64,000 nucleotides of DNA from Bacteroidaceae bacterium (GTDB lineage Bacteria; Bacteroidota; Bacteroidia; Bacteroidales; Bacteroidaceae). Numbering within the stretch: the stretch's first letter is position 1; each line of letters starts with the position of its first letter. The position numbers and the translations under genes are program-made. The notes under the pieces are model-generated. The model was not told where the DNA came from, searched no databases, and saw only the letters and a program-made list of their open reading frames with translations. The stretch lies in contig JAFSNB010000039.1 of the NCBI GenBank assembly GCA_017447625.1, forward strand, positions 102,237 to 166,236, given 5' to 3'. Shown one piece after another: positions 33,845-41,404 of the stretch.

Positions 33845-35218
33845 TCTCCTCTTTCTTGCCAGTTCGACGATGCGGCTCATCTGGTTGGGAATGCGGATTT
33901 GCTGCGGGCATTTGCTGATACACTGACCGCAATCAACGCAGGTGGTGGCGCGCTTCTCAGCCGGTATTGCAGCACGGTAGGCTTTGATGAAAGCGTCCTG
34001 TTTCTCAGCATAATCCTTGGCTGTAGGCTCTGGCAGAGGCAGCATCTTGTCGGTAACGGCCTTGTTGTAGAAGGCGAAGTTGCCTGGAATATCCACTCCG
34101 TAGGGGCAAGGCATACAGTATTCACAGGTGGTGCAGCCTATGGTTGGGAAGCCTGCCATCTGGTCGGCTATGCGTGCAAGAAGCTCATTTTCGGCCTCGG
34201 TGCAGGGCTGCAAGGGCGAGAATGTGCGCACGTTCTCTTCGAGATGTTCCATGCGGTTCATGCCGCTCAATGTGGTCAGGATATTGGGGAAAGAGCCGAC
34301 CCAGCGGAAGCCCCATGTAGCCGGACTGTCGTCGGGACGGACGGCACGCAGCTGCTCTTTGATTTCATCAGCCACATTAGCCAATCCGCCGCCACGAATT
34401 GGTTCCATGATAACGGCCTGAATGCCTAACTTCTCCAAACGTCCGTAGAGATATTCTGCATCGGCATCAGCACGACGACGACCGCGTCCGGCGTGGCGCC
34501 AATCGACGTAGTTCATCTGAATCTGCACGAAATCCCAGTGGTATTTGTCGTGGTGATCCAGCAGGTAGTCGAACACCTGCACGTCGCCGTGATAGCTGAA
34601 TCCGAGATGGCGTATGCGCTTTGCCTCACGCTCCTTCACGAGGAAGTCCAGCAGACCGTTGTCCAAGAAACGGCCGCGAAGGGCATCCATTCCGCCCCCT
34701 CCGATGCTGTGCAGGAGGTAATAGTCGATGTAATCCACCCGCAGCTGACGGAAGGAATTCTCATACATCTCCTTGGAGCGCTCAAACGGCCACGTCTGCG
34801 GATTCTGGTTAGACATCTTCGTGGCCACATAGTATTTATCGCGCGGATAGCGGCTGAGCGTGCGTCCGGTGACTCCCTCGTTACGTCCGCCGCCATACAT
34901 CGGAGCCGTATCGAAATAGTTCACTCCGTGGGCTATGGCGTAATCAACGAGGCGGTCCACCTCTTCCTGCTCACGCGGCAGACGCATCATGCCAAAACCG
35001 AGCAACGAGATATTCTCGCCCGAACCGTTCTGACGGCGATAGGTCATAGAGTTGGCCCCTTTTTCGTCTCCCGAAGGGGACACGGATGCCCTACCCCATA
35101 AAGGCTTTGCAAACCCTTCCAGCGGGCCCATAGCCATCAGAGAGAAGGCAGACGCTGTGCCGAGTCCCAGGCGGCGCAGGAACTCTCGGCGATTGATGTC
35201 ATGATGCTTGTCGTTCAT
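33839..35218 (-). CDS. Tat-exported aldo/keto reductase with ferredoxin domain
   Basis: A 459-aa redox protein. The N-terminus has a twin-arginine signal, NRREFLRRLGLGTASAFSLM, so it is predicted to be exported in folded form. The aldo/keto reductase barrel (about 60-330) has LLGFGMMRLP, VNYFDTAPMYGGGRNE (catalytic Asp, Tyr) and YVATKMS (Lys). The C-terminal part (about 365-455) holds two Cys clusters, CTTCEYCMPCPYGVDI and CVDCGQCISKCPQQI, fitting two [4Fe-4S] sites. The linker after the signal (SVSPSGDEKGAN) is encoded by a small inverted repeat at 35056-35079. Its ATG overlaps the stop of the FMN-binding gene (ATGA). Confidence 0.92.
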   Translation of the reverse strand: MNDKHHDINRREFLRRLGLGTASAFSLMAMGPLEGFAKPLWGRASVSPSGDEKGANSMTYRRQNGSGENISLLGFGMMRLPREQEEVDRLVDYAIAHGVNYFDTAPMYGGGRNEGVTGRTLSRYPRDKYYVATKMSNQNPQTWPFERSKEMYENSFRQLRVDYIDYYLLHSIGGGGMDALRGRFLDNGLLDFLVKEREAKRIRHLGFSYHGDVQVFDYLLDHHDKYHWDFVQIQMNYVDWRHAGRGRRRADADAEYLYGRLEKLGIQAVIMEPIRGGGLANVADEIKEQLRAVRPDDSPATWGFRWVGSFPNILTTLSGMNRMEHLEENVRTFSPLQPCTEAENELLARIADQMAGFPTIGCTTCEYCMPCPYGVDIPGNFAFYNKAVTDKMLPLPEPTAKDYAEKQDAFIKAYRAAIPAEKRATTCVDCGQCISKCPQQIRIPNQMSRIVELARKRRK

Positions 35219-35619
35219 TTTTTACCCTTTTTATTGTAAAACTCCAATCCTCGGCGTACGTTCTCAATCACGGCCTCAGAGCTGTAGGTGGCTCCGGTGA
35301 TGACATCCACCTGTTGTGTGGCGGCTTTCTTCACGGTGAGTCCGTTCCATTTTCCGAGCAGGTCGCGCTTGATAATAGCGAAGTATTTCGGCGTCTCGAT
35401 GTTCTCCAGAGCCTCAATCTTCTCGATTTTATCCTTTTTGATATAAATCTTCAGGGGTGTAGGACCAGCATAGCCTTCGACATCTTCTGCCAAAGTGGTG
35501 GTGTTGATGATTGTAACGCCCTTCTCCTTTGTAATCACCTCATCTGCAGGGCAAAAACTCATAAAGGCAACCCCCATGAGACAGAGCATCCCAGCCAATT
35601 TTGCAAACTTCTTATTCAT
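35215..35619 (-). CDS. Exported FMN-binding domain protein
   Basis: A 134-aa protein with signal peptide MNKKFAKLAGMLCLMGVAFM and a single FMN-binding domain. The motif DVITGATYSS is the (S/T)GAT(S/T)-type site where ApbE attaches FMN through a phosphoester bond to Thr. It is translationally coupled to the downstream Tat-type aldo/keto reductase (4-bp overlap), so the two probably exchange electrons outside the cytoplasm. No ApbE gene lies in the window. Confidence 0.9.
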   Translation of the reverse strand: MNKKFAKLAGMLCLMGVAFMSFCPADEVITKEKGVTIINTTTLAEDVEGYAGPTPLKIYIKKDKIEKIEALENIETPKYFAIIKRDLLGKWNGLTVKKAATQQVDVITGATYSSEAVIENVRRGLEFYNKKGKK

Positions 35620-35691
35620 AATGATTTATTATTGTAATACCGATTAGACACAATAATTCCACAAGGGTTTAATCATTTAGATTTTTTCTCT

Positions 35692-35738
35692 TTGGAAGGT
35701 AAAGGGAAGGTAAAAGGAAGTTAAAGGGACGATACTTT
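35692..35738 (-). repeat. Fragment of the dispersed repeat (copies A/B)
   Basis: TTTGGAAGGTAAAGGGAAGG then TAAAAGGAAGTTAAAGGGAC and GATACTTT matches the GGAAGTTAAAGGGAC and GGGACGATACT blocks of copies A and B. It ends at the stop codon of the GH43 gene. Confidence 0.6.
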
Positions 35739-37212
35739 AATCTCTAATCTCCCTCATTTTCCACTTCGAGTTGTCGCTTTGGAAGTCGTATTCAGCCAAA
35801 GTGGGTGTGCTGTCGGCAGCAGAATAGAGACAAAGGCGGGTGTTGATGCCCTCTGTGCCTGGTATGCGCTTGGGCATCAGGCGGAAGGTGCCGTCGGTCA
35901 GCTGCTCTATACGCCAAAGCTGCTCGTCACCGCCGGTAAACGCGGGCAGAGTGGTCAGTTCCTTGGCGGCTGTAACGGCCAGCGCACGGTCTGTGCCGGC
36001 TATGGTAATCTTGAAATAGGGAGTGCTGAGATAGCCGCCAGCCTCTTCCACAGGCGTAATGGTCCAACGCTGATGCGGGCGAGCCATATAGTCGCTGCAA
36101 CGCAAGGGTATTTCACCTTTAGGCCACGAAGCCACGACTTCCTCAAGCTTTTGGTTCGGAATCTGCTTCAGCGGTTTCGAGAGGTCCATCTGCCAGAAAC
36201 GCTCACGCTCCTGCTGCATACGTACGAAATCAACTGTCAGTTCCAACGAATAGCCTCTGCGTTCAGATTCTATCTCGAAGGTGCCGCCACGGAAAGCTTC
36301 ACCGGCAACGGGCCAACCGTTCTTCCACAACAGCGGACGAATGCCGAGTACAGAACGGCCGCTGCGGTCAAAATCAGCCTCGAAATGGCACGACATAACC
36401 TCGACCCCATCGTCCAACACCGTGCGACCGAAATGGCCCGGGCCGCAGACACGCTCTCCGGCAGCTATTACCATGCGACCGCCGCCGTGCAGCATATCAC
36501 GTCCGACATTATCCACGTATGGCCCCTCGACCGAGCGCGAACGGCCCACAACGATATTGTATGTGGAATTGACTCCGTCGCAGCATGTGCCGTGAGTTCC
36601 CAGCAGATAATACCAGCCGTCGCGGTAAATGAGGTCGGTGGCTTCGCAGTCGATGGCAATGTCCTTCTCCTTATTGCACGCCTTGCGGTAGCCCGTCTGC
36701 GGGTCAAGTTCAATGAGTCGGATGGTTCCGAAATAAGTGCCGTAGCTCACCCACAGGCGACCTGTGGTTGGGTCAAGCAGCATACCCGGGTCTATAGCGT
36801 CCTGATCTTCCATGCCGTCGCTGGCACAAACCTCAACGGCTGTGGTGAAGCGGAAATCGGGCGATTTCGGGTCAAGCGTCTTGTTCCACATCGTGAGGAT
36901 GCGTCCGTTATGTCCTCCGCCGAGACCGCCACCTGTGGCTCCGTAAATAATGAGGTAGCGGTCGCCAATCTTGAGCACGTCGGGAGCTGCACCGCCGCCC
37001 GGACGTTCGGCTCCGCTGTGCCAAGACCATCCGTCGTCGCTGATAAGGCCTCCACCGCCAGTGCCGAAGGTGTAATACTTGCCGTCACACTCTGCCAGTG
37101 TGGAAGGGTCGTGAATATAGGGCGCACCCGTCTGAGCCTCCGCAATCAGGGGAAGCAGGAAAAGAGCCGCGAGGCTGGATAAGATCTTAGACATAGGTCG
37201 GGAATTTCTCAC
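35737..37212 (-). CDS. GH43-like arabinan/xylan hydrolase with beta-trefoil tail
   Basis: A secreted glycoside hydrolase of 491 aa (485 if translation starts at ATG 37194, MSKILSSLAALFLLPLIAEA). The five-bladed propeller catalytic residues are visible: Asp35 in YIHDPSTLA, Asp141 in DQDAIDPGMLLDP and Glu190 in IDCEATDLIYRDGWYYL, as in endo-arabinanases. The last 130 residues look like a beta-trefoil binding domain with RWTITPV, EQLWRIEQL and SKWKM repeats. Its ATG overlaps the TGA of the MlaD gene by 4 bp (37209-37212), which supports the upstream start. Operon partners are cell-envelope genes, not sugar-uptake genes. Confidence 0.9.
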   Translation of the reverse strand: MRNSRPMSKILSSLAALFLLPLIAEAQTGAPYIHDPSTLAECDGKYYTFGTGGGGLISDDGWSWHSGAERPGGGAAPDVLKIGDRYLIIYGATGGGLGGGHNGRILTMWNKTLDPKSPDFRFTTAVEVCASDGMEDQDAIDPGMLLDPTTGRLWVSYGTYFGTIRLIELDPQTGYRKACNKEKDIAIDCEATDLIYRDGWYYLLGTHGTCCDGVNSTYNIVVGRSRSVEGPYVDNVGRDMLHGGGRMVIAAGERVCGPGHFGRTVLDDGVEVMSCHFEADFDRSGRSVLGIRPLLWKNGWPVAGEAFRGGTFEIESERRGYSLELTVDFVRMQQERERFWQMDLSKPLKQIPNQKLEEVVASWPKGEIPLRCSDYMARPHQRWTITPVEEAGGYLSTPYFKITIAGTDRALAVTAAKELTTLPAFTGGDEQLWRIEQLTDGTFRLMPKRIPGTEGINTRLCLYSAADSTPTLAEYDFQSDNSKWKMREIRD

Positions 37213-38099
37213 TTTTTCTTGCCGAACACAGAGAACTGGACGTAACGCTTGGGATTCTCCTTAAGGTCTTCAAGGAGAGAAGCGGCAGCAACAGTAGTGC
37301 GGTTCAGATTGAAATAGACAGCTGTGTCGTTCAGGAGCAGACCGAGGCTGTTGTCCTTGCGGTTGAATTTATCTGTTGCCTGCTGCACGTTGTCTATGGT
37401 AGCATCCACGCGGGTGAGCGTGCCGTTGAGATCCAGCTGATTGAGCTTGTCGGTAAGAGCAACCAAGTTCTGACCTGCTGCCGTGAAGGTGGATGTCATC
37501 TGCGGCACCTCCTTCTGCAGGATGGTGTTGAGCTGCTCGGAGCTCTTGTTCAGATTCTCGCTCACCTTGTTTGCATTCGCCATCAGAGCGCGGATATTCG
37601 GATCGGAGACAACGGCATTGAGGGTTTCGAGCAGAGTGTCCAGCTTGGCCAGCGTCTCCTCCACCTTCGGAATCATCTTTCCGGCACGTGCCATCAGTCC
37701 GTTGTTGTCGCTGCTTGGAATGGTGTCACCCTTTGCATAGCGGGCTTTGGGGTTGTTGCCCATCATCAGGTTCAGAGTGCAACCGCCCAGCATGGCCTCG
37801 TCCAACGTGGCCACAGTGCCATGAGGGATACGCATTCCGTGCTCCACGGAAATAGCAACAATAATGCCCTTGCCGGGGTTGTCGTAATCATAAGCGACAT
37901 CCGTCACGATTCCCACATTATAGCCGTCGGCATACACCGGACTGCTCTTGGCCAGCCCTTTTGCGTTGGCAAAGTTTATGTAGTAGGTATCGTTGGTTGT
38001 GAAGATATTAACGCCCTGCAGGAACTTGATTGTGAAAAACAAGAGTACAAGTGCCACGACTGCCGCAAGGCCGATTTTAGTTTCACGTGAGATTTTCAT
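37209..38099 (-). CDS. MlaD/MCE-family envelope lipid-transport protein
   Basis: A 296-aa protein with one N-terminal membrane anchor (ETKIGLAAVVALVLLFFTIK) and an MCE domain (about 36-115, YYINFANAKGLAKSSPVYAD, then GYNVGIVTDV). A long helical region follows (KMIPKVEETLAKLDTLLETL and LNKSSEQLNTILQKEVPQMT). MCE proteins form periplasmic rings that shuttle phospholipids between membranes. It is 8 bp downstream of the amidase gene. No MlaE or MlaF gene is adjacent. Confidence 0.92.
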   Translation of the reverse strand: MKISRETKIGLAAVVALVLLFFTIKFLQGVNIFTTNDTYYINFANAKGLAKSSPVYADGYNVGIVTDVAYDYDNPGKGIIVAISVEHGMRIPHGTVATLDEAMLGGCTLNLMMGNNPKARYAKGDTIPSSDNNGLMARAGKMIPKVEETLAKLDTLLETLNAVVSDPNIRALMANANKVSENLNKSSEQLNTILQKEVPQMTSTFTAAGQNLVALTDKLNQLDLNGTLTRVDATIDNVQQATDKFNRKDNSLGLLLNDTAVYFNLNRTTVAAASLLEDLKENPKRYVQFSVFGKKK

Positions 38100-38107
38100 T
38101 CTATTTC

Positions 38108-38887
38108 TTATTTTTGCTGTTTCTTGTAATTAACGATTGCCTGATATATGCTCTGACTCATCTGGTTGACTCCGGAATCGGAACAGAGATAAGTCTCTTC
38201 ACCCGTGATATAACCCAACTCCACGAGACACGAAGGCATCGAGGTGGCGCGAAGCACGAGGAATCCTGCCTGATGAACGCCTTTGTCCGGACGGCCGGCT
38301 GCTCGGAACTGTTTCTGCACGAGACGCGCCAGATGCACGCTCTTCTCCATGTTCTTGTCCTGCATGAACTCAAATATGATGTAGCTCTCAGCGCTGTTCG
38401 GGTCGAAGCCCTCGTAGTGGCTCTCGTAGTCCTTCTCCAGAGTGATTACAGAGTTCTCGCGTGTGGCCACAGCCAGATTCTCGGCGGCGCGGTGCATACC
38501 AAGCGTGTAAGTCTCGGCGCCATAATTCACCTTTCCGCCCGGAAGAGCGTTGGTGTGGATGCTCACGAAGAGGTCTGCCTTCACGCGGTTGGCTATAGCA
38601 GCTCGCTCGTTGAGTTCCACAAAGACATCGGTCTGACGGGTATAGACCACCTTCATGTCCTTCTGATTCTGCTCCAGAAGCTTTCCTACAGCCTTCGTCA
38701 CAGCGAGATTGATATTCTTTTCCTTTCCGCCTTTCTTGCCGATACAGCCGGGATCTTTACCGCCGTGACCGGCATCGAGCACAATGGTGAACTTGCCTGC
38801 AGTCTTTGACTCCTGAGCACACACATTGTTGCCAAAGCACAACGCAAAGGCTACAAGTAACAAGGTTATTTTTTTCAAATCCTTCAT
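38108..38887 (-). CDS. N-acetylmuramoyl-L-alanine amidase (Amidase_3)
   Basis: Cleaves the bond between MurNAc and the peptide stem, typically in septum splitting. After signal peptide MKDLKKITLLLVAFALCFGN the zinc site is complete: His in VLDAGHGGKDPGCIGKKGG, Glu in ELNERAAIANRV, His in LFVSIHTNALPGG and the catalytic Glu in CLVELGYITGEE. The length is 259 aa from ATG 38887. An open frame to 38971 crosses the promoter and is not used. It is followed by the MlaD gene after 8 bp. Confidence 0.95.
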   Translation of the reverse strand: MKDLKKITLLLVAFALCFGNNVCAQESKTAGKFTIVLDAGHGGKDPGCIGKKGGKEKNINLAVTKAVGKLLEQNQKDMKVVYTRQTDVFVELNERAAIANRVKADLFVSIHTNALPGGKVNYGAETYTLGMHRAAENLAVATRENSVITLEKDYESHYEGFDPNSAESYIIFEFMQDKNMEKSVHLARLVQKQFRAAGRPDKGVHQAGFLVLRATSMPSCLVELGYITGEETYLCSDSGVNQMSQSIYQAIVNYKKQQK

Positions 38888-38896
38888 TTTGCGGTG

Positions 38897-38904
38897 CAAA
38901 GGTA
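38897..38904 (-). promoter_or_regulatory. -7 element of the amidase operon
   Basis: The minus strand reads TACCTTTG directly before CACCGCAAAATG. The expected start (about 38890) is only about 3 nt from the ATG, so the mRNA would be nearly leaderless. Confidence 0.6.
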
Positions 38905-38997
38905 CGCATAATAACGTAAGAAAAGAAGAGAATTGAGAAAAATAAAGCAAAAAAATGACGGAAAAGACCAAAAAGAAATCTTAAAGGAGGTTAAAAG

Positions 38998-41220
38998 TCA
39001 GAATTTCACACAAAATCCAGCTAAGACCACGATGCCAGGCTGCGGAATATTACCCAGATCGTAGTAGGTGTGGTTCGTCAGATTGGTCCCTTCCACCCAC
39101 AGCTTATAGCGGCTGTCTGTCCATTGCAGCTTCAGGTCGAGCGTGGCATACGGTGAATAGCTCACGAGCGTTCCCGTGGAGACGGCATCCTCGTATTTGA
39201 TATAGGCTCCCTCGCGATCACGCCAACGCAGCTGCCAGTTGGCAGAGAGACGACTCCAGATGCGATGCTCAAGAGAGATATTCAACTGATGCCGCAGATA
39301 TTCCATAGCATAAACAGACTTATACACCGCCACTTCGTCGTGACGCTTCTGATGCATGTAGGAATATCCCAAAGAGATGGTTCTCAGCACCTTGCCCAAA
39401 GTTTTCTCTTCATTGAAATCAAAACGCACGTCTGCCGACAAGCCCATATTGTCCAAGTTGAAGTTTGCGCTGTGATATACATCCGAGGCGTCATACATCA
39501 CCCAGTCTATCATCCGACGACCGCGATTGTAAAACCCTTTCAGAGAGAACCGAAGCATAAACGGGGATAGATTATATATCGCCGATGCGCCCAACTGGAA
39601 GCTGTGCGACTCCTCAGCCTTCAAATTGCGGTTCCCTTCGTTTGTCGGGCTCTTGTAGTAAAGGTCGGTGAAGGTGGGCAGACGGAAGCCCTTGTTATAC
39701 GAAGCAAATAGTTTCCAACTCGTTATCGGACGAAAACTCACATCTACTCCCGGATAAAGATGCAGCCCGTCGGAAAGATAAGTATTATAGTTTGCCAACA
39801 GACCGACACTTGCCGAAAACGCTCCCAACAGCACGTTGTGCTCCAAACTCAGAGACATGTTCGTACGGCTGTCCCTGTTTGTATAAACCGCTCCGTTCTG
39901 TCGCGGAATTTCAGGGTGATGAGCCAGACTGTCAATGGGGCGCCCGAGATTCGTGCTGTATATCCCCTCAGCCCGCACATCTGCAGCGAGAGCCGTGCGT
40001 CCGGCAATCCATTTGAAATCCATCCCGAGCCGCGCGCCATAGACATCCGTGCGATGGAAATTCTCCCCCGTTTGCGTGTCGCGAATCAGCTGAAAATGGT
40101 CATAGCAACGCTGCCAATAGACTTCCGGGGTGAAACGCACACGCCCTTTGGTTGAAGCTCCTGCGCTGATAATCAGACGGTCGTTACCTTCCCATTGATT
40201 GGGGTAAGCAGCTGAATAGAAGGTATTTGCGCCATAGCGTTTATGACTCCAGCCCGCTTGCCAATGGAGCTCTACTGCGGCACTCTCCCACCCTCCCTGA
40301 TGAAAGACGTTGCTGCGATAGAAGTCGGAATTGAGCGTAGCACCGTCCGAACGGAGATAAGAGCCGGAAACTGTTGAGAAGAACTTAGAGGATTTCAACC
40401 GTGGAGAGAAAAACAGACGTGCATCGCCGCCCGCTGTGCCGTATGAGCCACCGTGAAGCCCTGCCTCAAAAGCCCAAGGTTTAAGGGTTTGTATTCTGCC
40501 AACCTTCTTGGAAACCGAATCTGCCGGAACTGGATTCCCTGAAACGGAGTCCTGCGAAGCAAAATCATCGAGAGTGGATTTATGTGGAACGGAGTTTTCG
40601 GGAAGCGTTTTCCTTGTCACAATGTTTATTGCTCCGCCGAACGCGCTCGCTCCATACACACGGCTCGCCGCTCCCTCAAGCACCTCGATACGCTCTATGT
40701 CAGAAGTGTTGACAGGGAAGTCTGCCGCCAAGTGACCCGTTTGTGGATTGCTGATATTCACGCCGTTGAGCAGAATAGTAATCTGGTCAAAGGTGCCTCC
40801 GTTTATGGAGATGTCCGTCTGGATACCAAAGCCACCTCGCTGACGGACATCTACGCCTGTGGCTAATTTCAGAAGGTCGTTGACGGATTGTGCCGCCGCA
40901 CGCTCAATATCCGATCGGGTAATAACGCTCACCATCCTTGCCGACTGCAACAGCGTCAGCGGAGTCATCGAGCCAGCCACCGTCACCTCGTTCATCTCAT
41001 GCTCATCAATTGTCTCACCTGCAGCCTCTTCTGCTTCATTCGCAGGCATTTTGATGCTGTGTGCTTCCACTTTCTGGATGCATACGCTGCCCAACGTGGC
41101 AATGCTTAACACAGCAATACGCACTTCTTGATGCATGGAGGCAAAGATGGCAAATTCCTTTCGGCTGAAACGATGGAACGAGAGCATCCGGCTCTTCTTT
41201 AACTGAGTAAATTTCATCAT
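38998..41220 (-). CDS. TonB-dependent receptor (BtuB-like)
   Basis: A 740-aa outer-membrane receptor without the SusC-type N-terminal extension. A long basic leader (MKFTQLKKSRMLSFHRFSRK) precedes the hydrophobic part of the signal, VRIAVLSIATLGSVCI. A TonB-box-like stretch EHEMNEVTVAGS and the plug (LLKLATGVDVRQRGGFGIQT, IERIEVLEGAASRVYGASAF) follow, then a barrel ending in VLAGFCVKF with terminal Phe. A Ser/Pro-rich insert, SVPHKSTLDDFASQDSVSGN, lies at about 205-245. The start is ATG 41220 or 41217; the longer frame would begin at a TTG. The ligand is unknown; cobalamin or a siderophore is possible. No SusD partner is present. Confidence 0.9.
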   Translation of the reverse strand: MMKFTQLKKSRMLSFHRFSRKEFAIFASMHQEVRIAVLSIATLGSVCIQKVEAHSIKMPANEAEEAAGETIDEHEMNEVTVAGSMTPLTLLQSARMVSVITRSDIERAAAQSVNDLLKLATGVDVRQRGGFGIQTDISINGGTFDQITILLNGVNISNPQTGHLAADFPVNTSDIERIEVLEGAASRVYGASAFGGAINIVTRKTLPENSVPHKSTLDDFASQDSVSGNPVPADSVSKKVGRIQTLKPWAFEAGLHGGSYGTAGGDARLFFSPRLKSSKFFSTVSGSYLRSDGATLNSDFYRSNVFHQGGWESAAVELHWQAGWSHKRYGANTFYSAAYPNQWEGNDRLIISAGASTKGRVRFTPEVYWQRCYDHFQLIRDTQTGENFHRTDVYGARLGMDFKWIAGRTALAADVRAEGIYSTNLGRPIDSLAHHPEIPRQNGAVYTNRDSRTNMSLSLEHNVLLGAFSASVGLLANYNTYLSDGLHLYPGVDVSFRPITSWKLFASYNKGFRLPTFTDLYYKSPTNEGNRNLKAEESHSFQLGASAIYNLSPFMLRFSLKGFYNRGRRMIDWVMYDASDVYHSANFNLDNMGLSADVRFDFNEEKTLGKVLRTISLGYSYMHQKRHDEVAVYKSVYAMEYLRHQLNISLEHRIWSRLSANWQLRWRDREGAYIKYEDAVSTGTLVSYSPYATLDLKLQWTDSRYKLWVEGTNLTNHTYYDLGNIPQPGIVVLAGFCVKF

Positions 41221-41303
41221 AAACAAATATTTTTAGGTATTAAACTTTCGATGGGCTCCGATTGCCGCTTGGCATTGCCACATGCGGTGGTATCGTCCTC
41301 TAT

Positions 41304-41356
41304 CTTCGCCGCTGAAGCGGCATATATTCCTTTCTTCACTGCTGAAAGCGGCATAT
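41304..41356 (-). promoter_or_regulatory. Duplicated hairpin element upstream of the receptor gene
   Basis: Two imperfect copies of a 22-23 bp unit (CTTCGCCGCTGAAGCGGCAT at 41304, CTTCACTGCTGAAAGCGGCA at 41334) lie 30 bp apart. The first contains a perfect GCCGC-TGAA-GCGGC stem. They lie between the rsh stop and the receptor start, and might be RNA structures or operators. Confidence 0.45.
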
Positions 41357-41404
41357 CTTCTTTTATCTTTCTTATACCTTATACCTTCCCTCAGACATCA
41401 GGCT

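Noticed and set aside
35779-37182. 467-codon open frame on the plus strand opposite the GH43 gene
   Set aside because: Shadow of the GH43 gene, whose catalytic residues and operon overlap are clear on the minus strand.
41227-41404. Cobalamin riboswitch before the TonB receptor
   Set aside because: I could not find the conserved B12-box or core words; only the duplicated hairpin is present.
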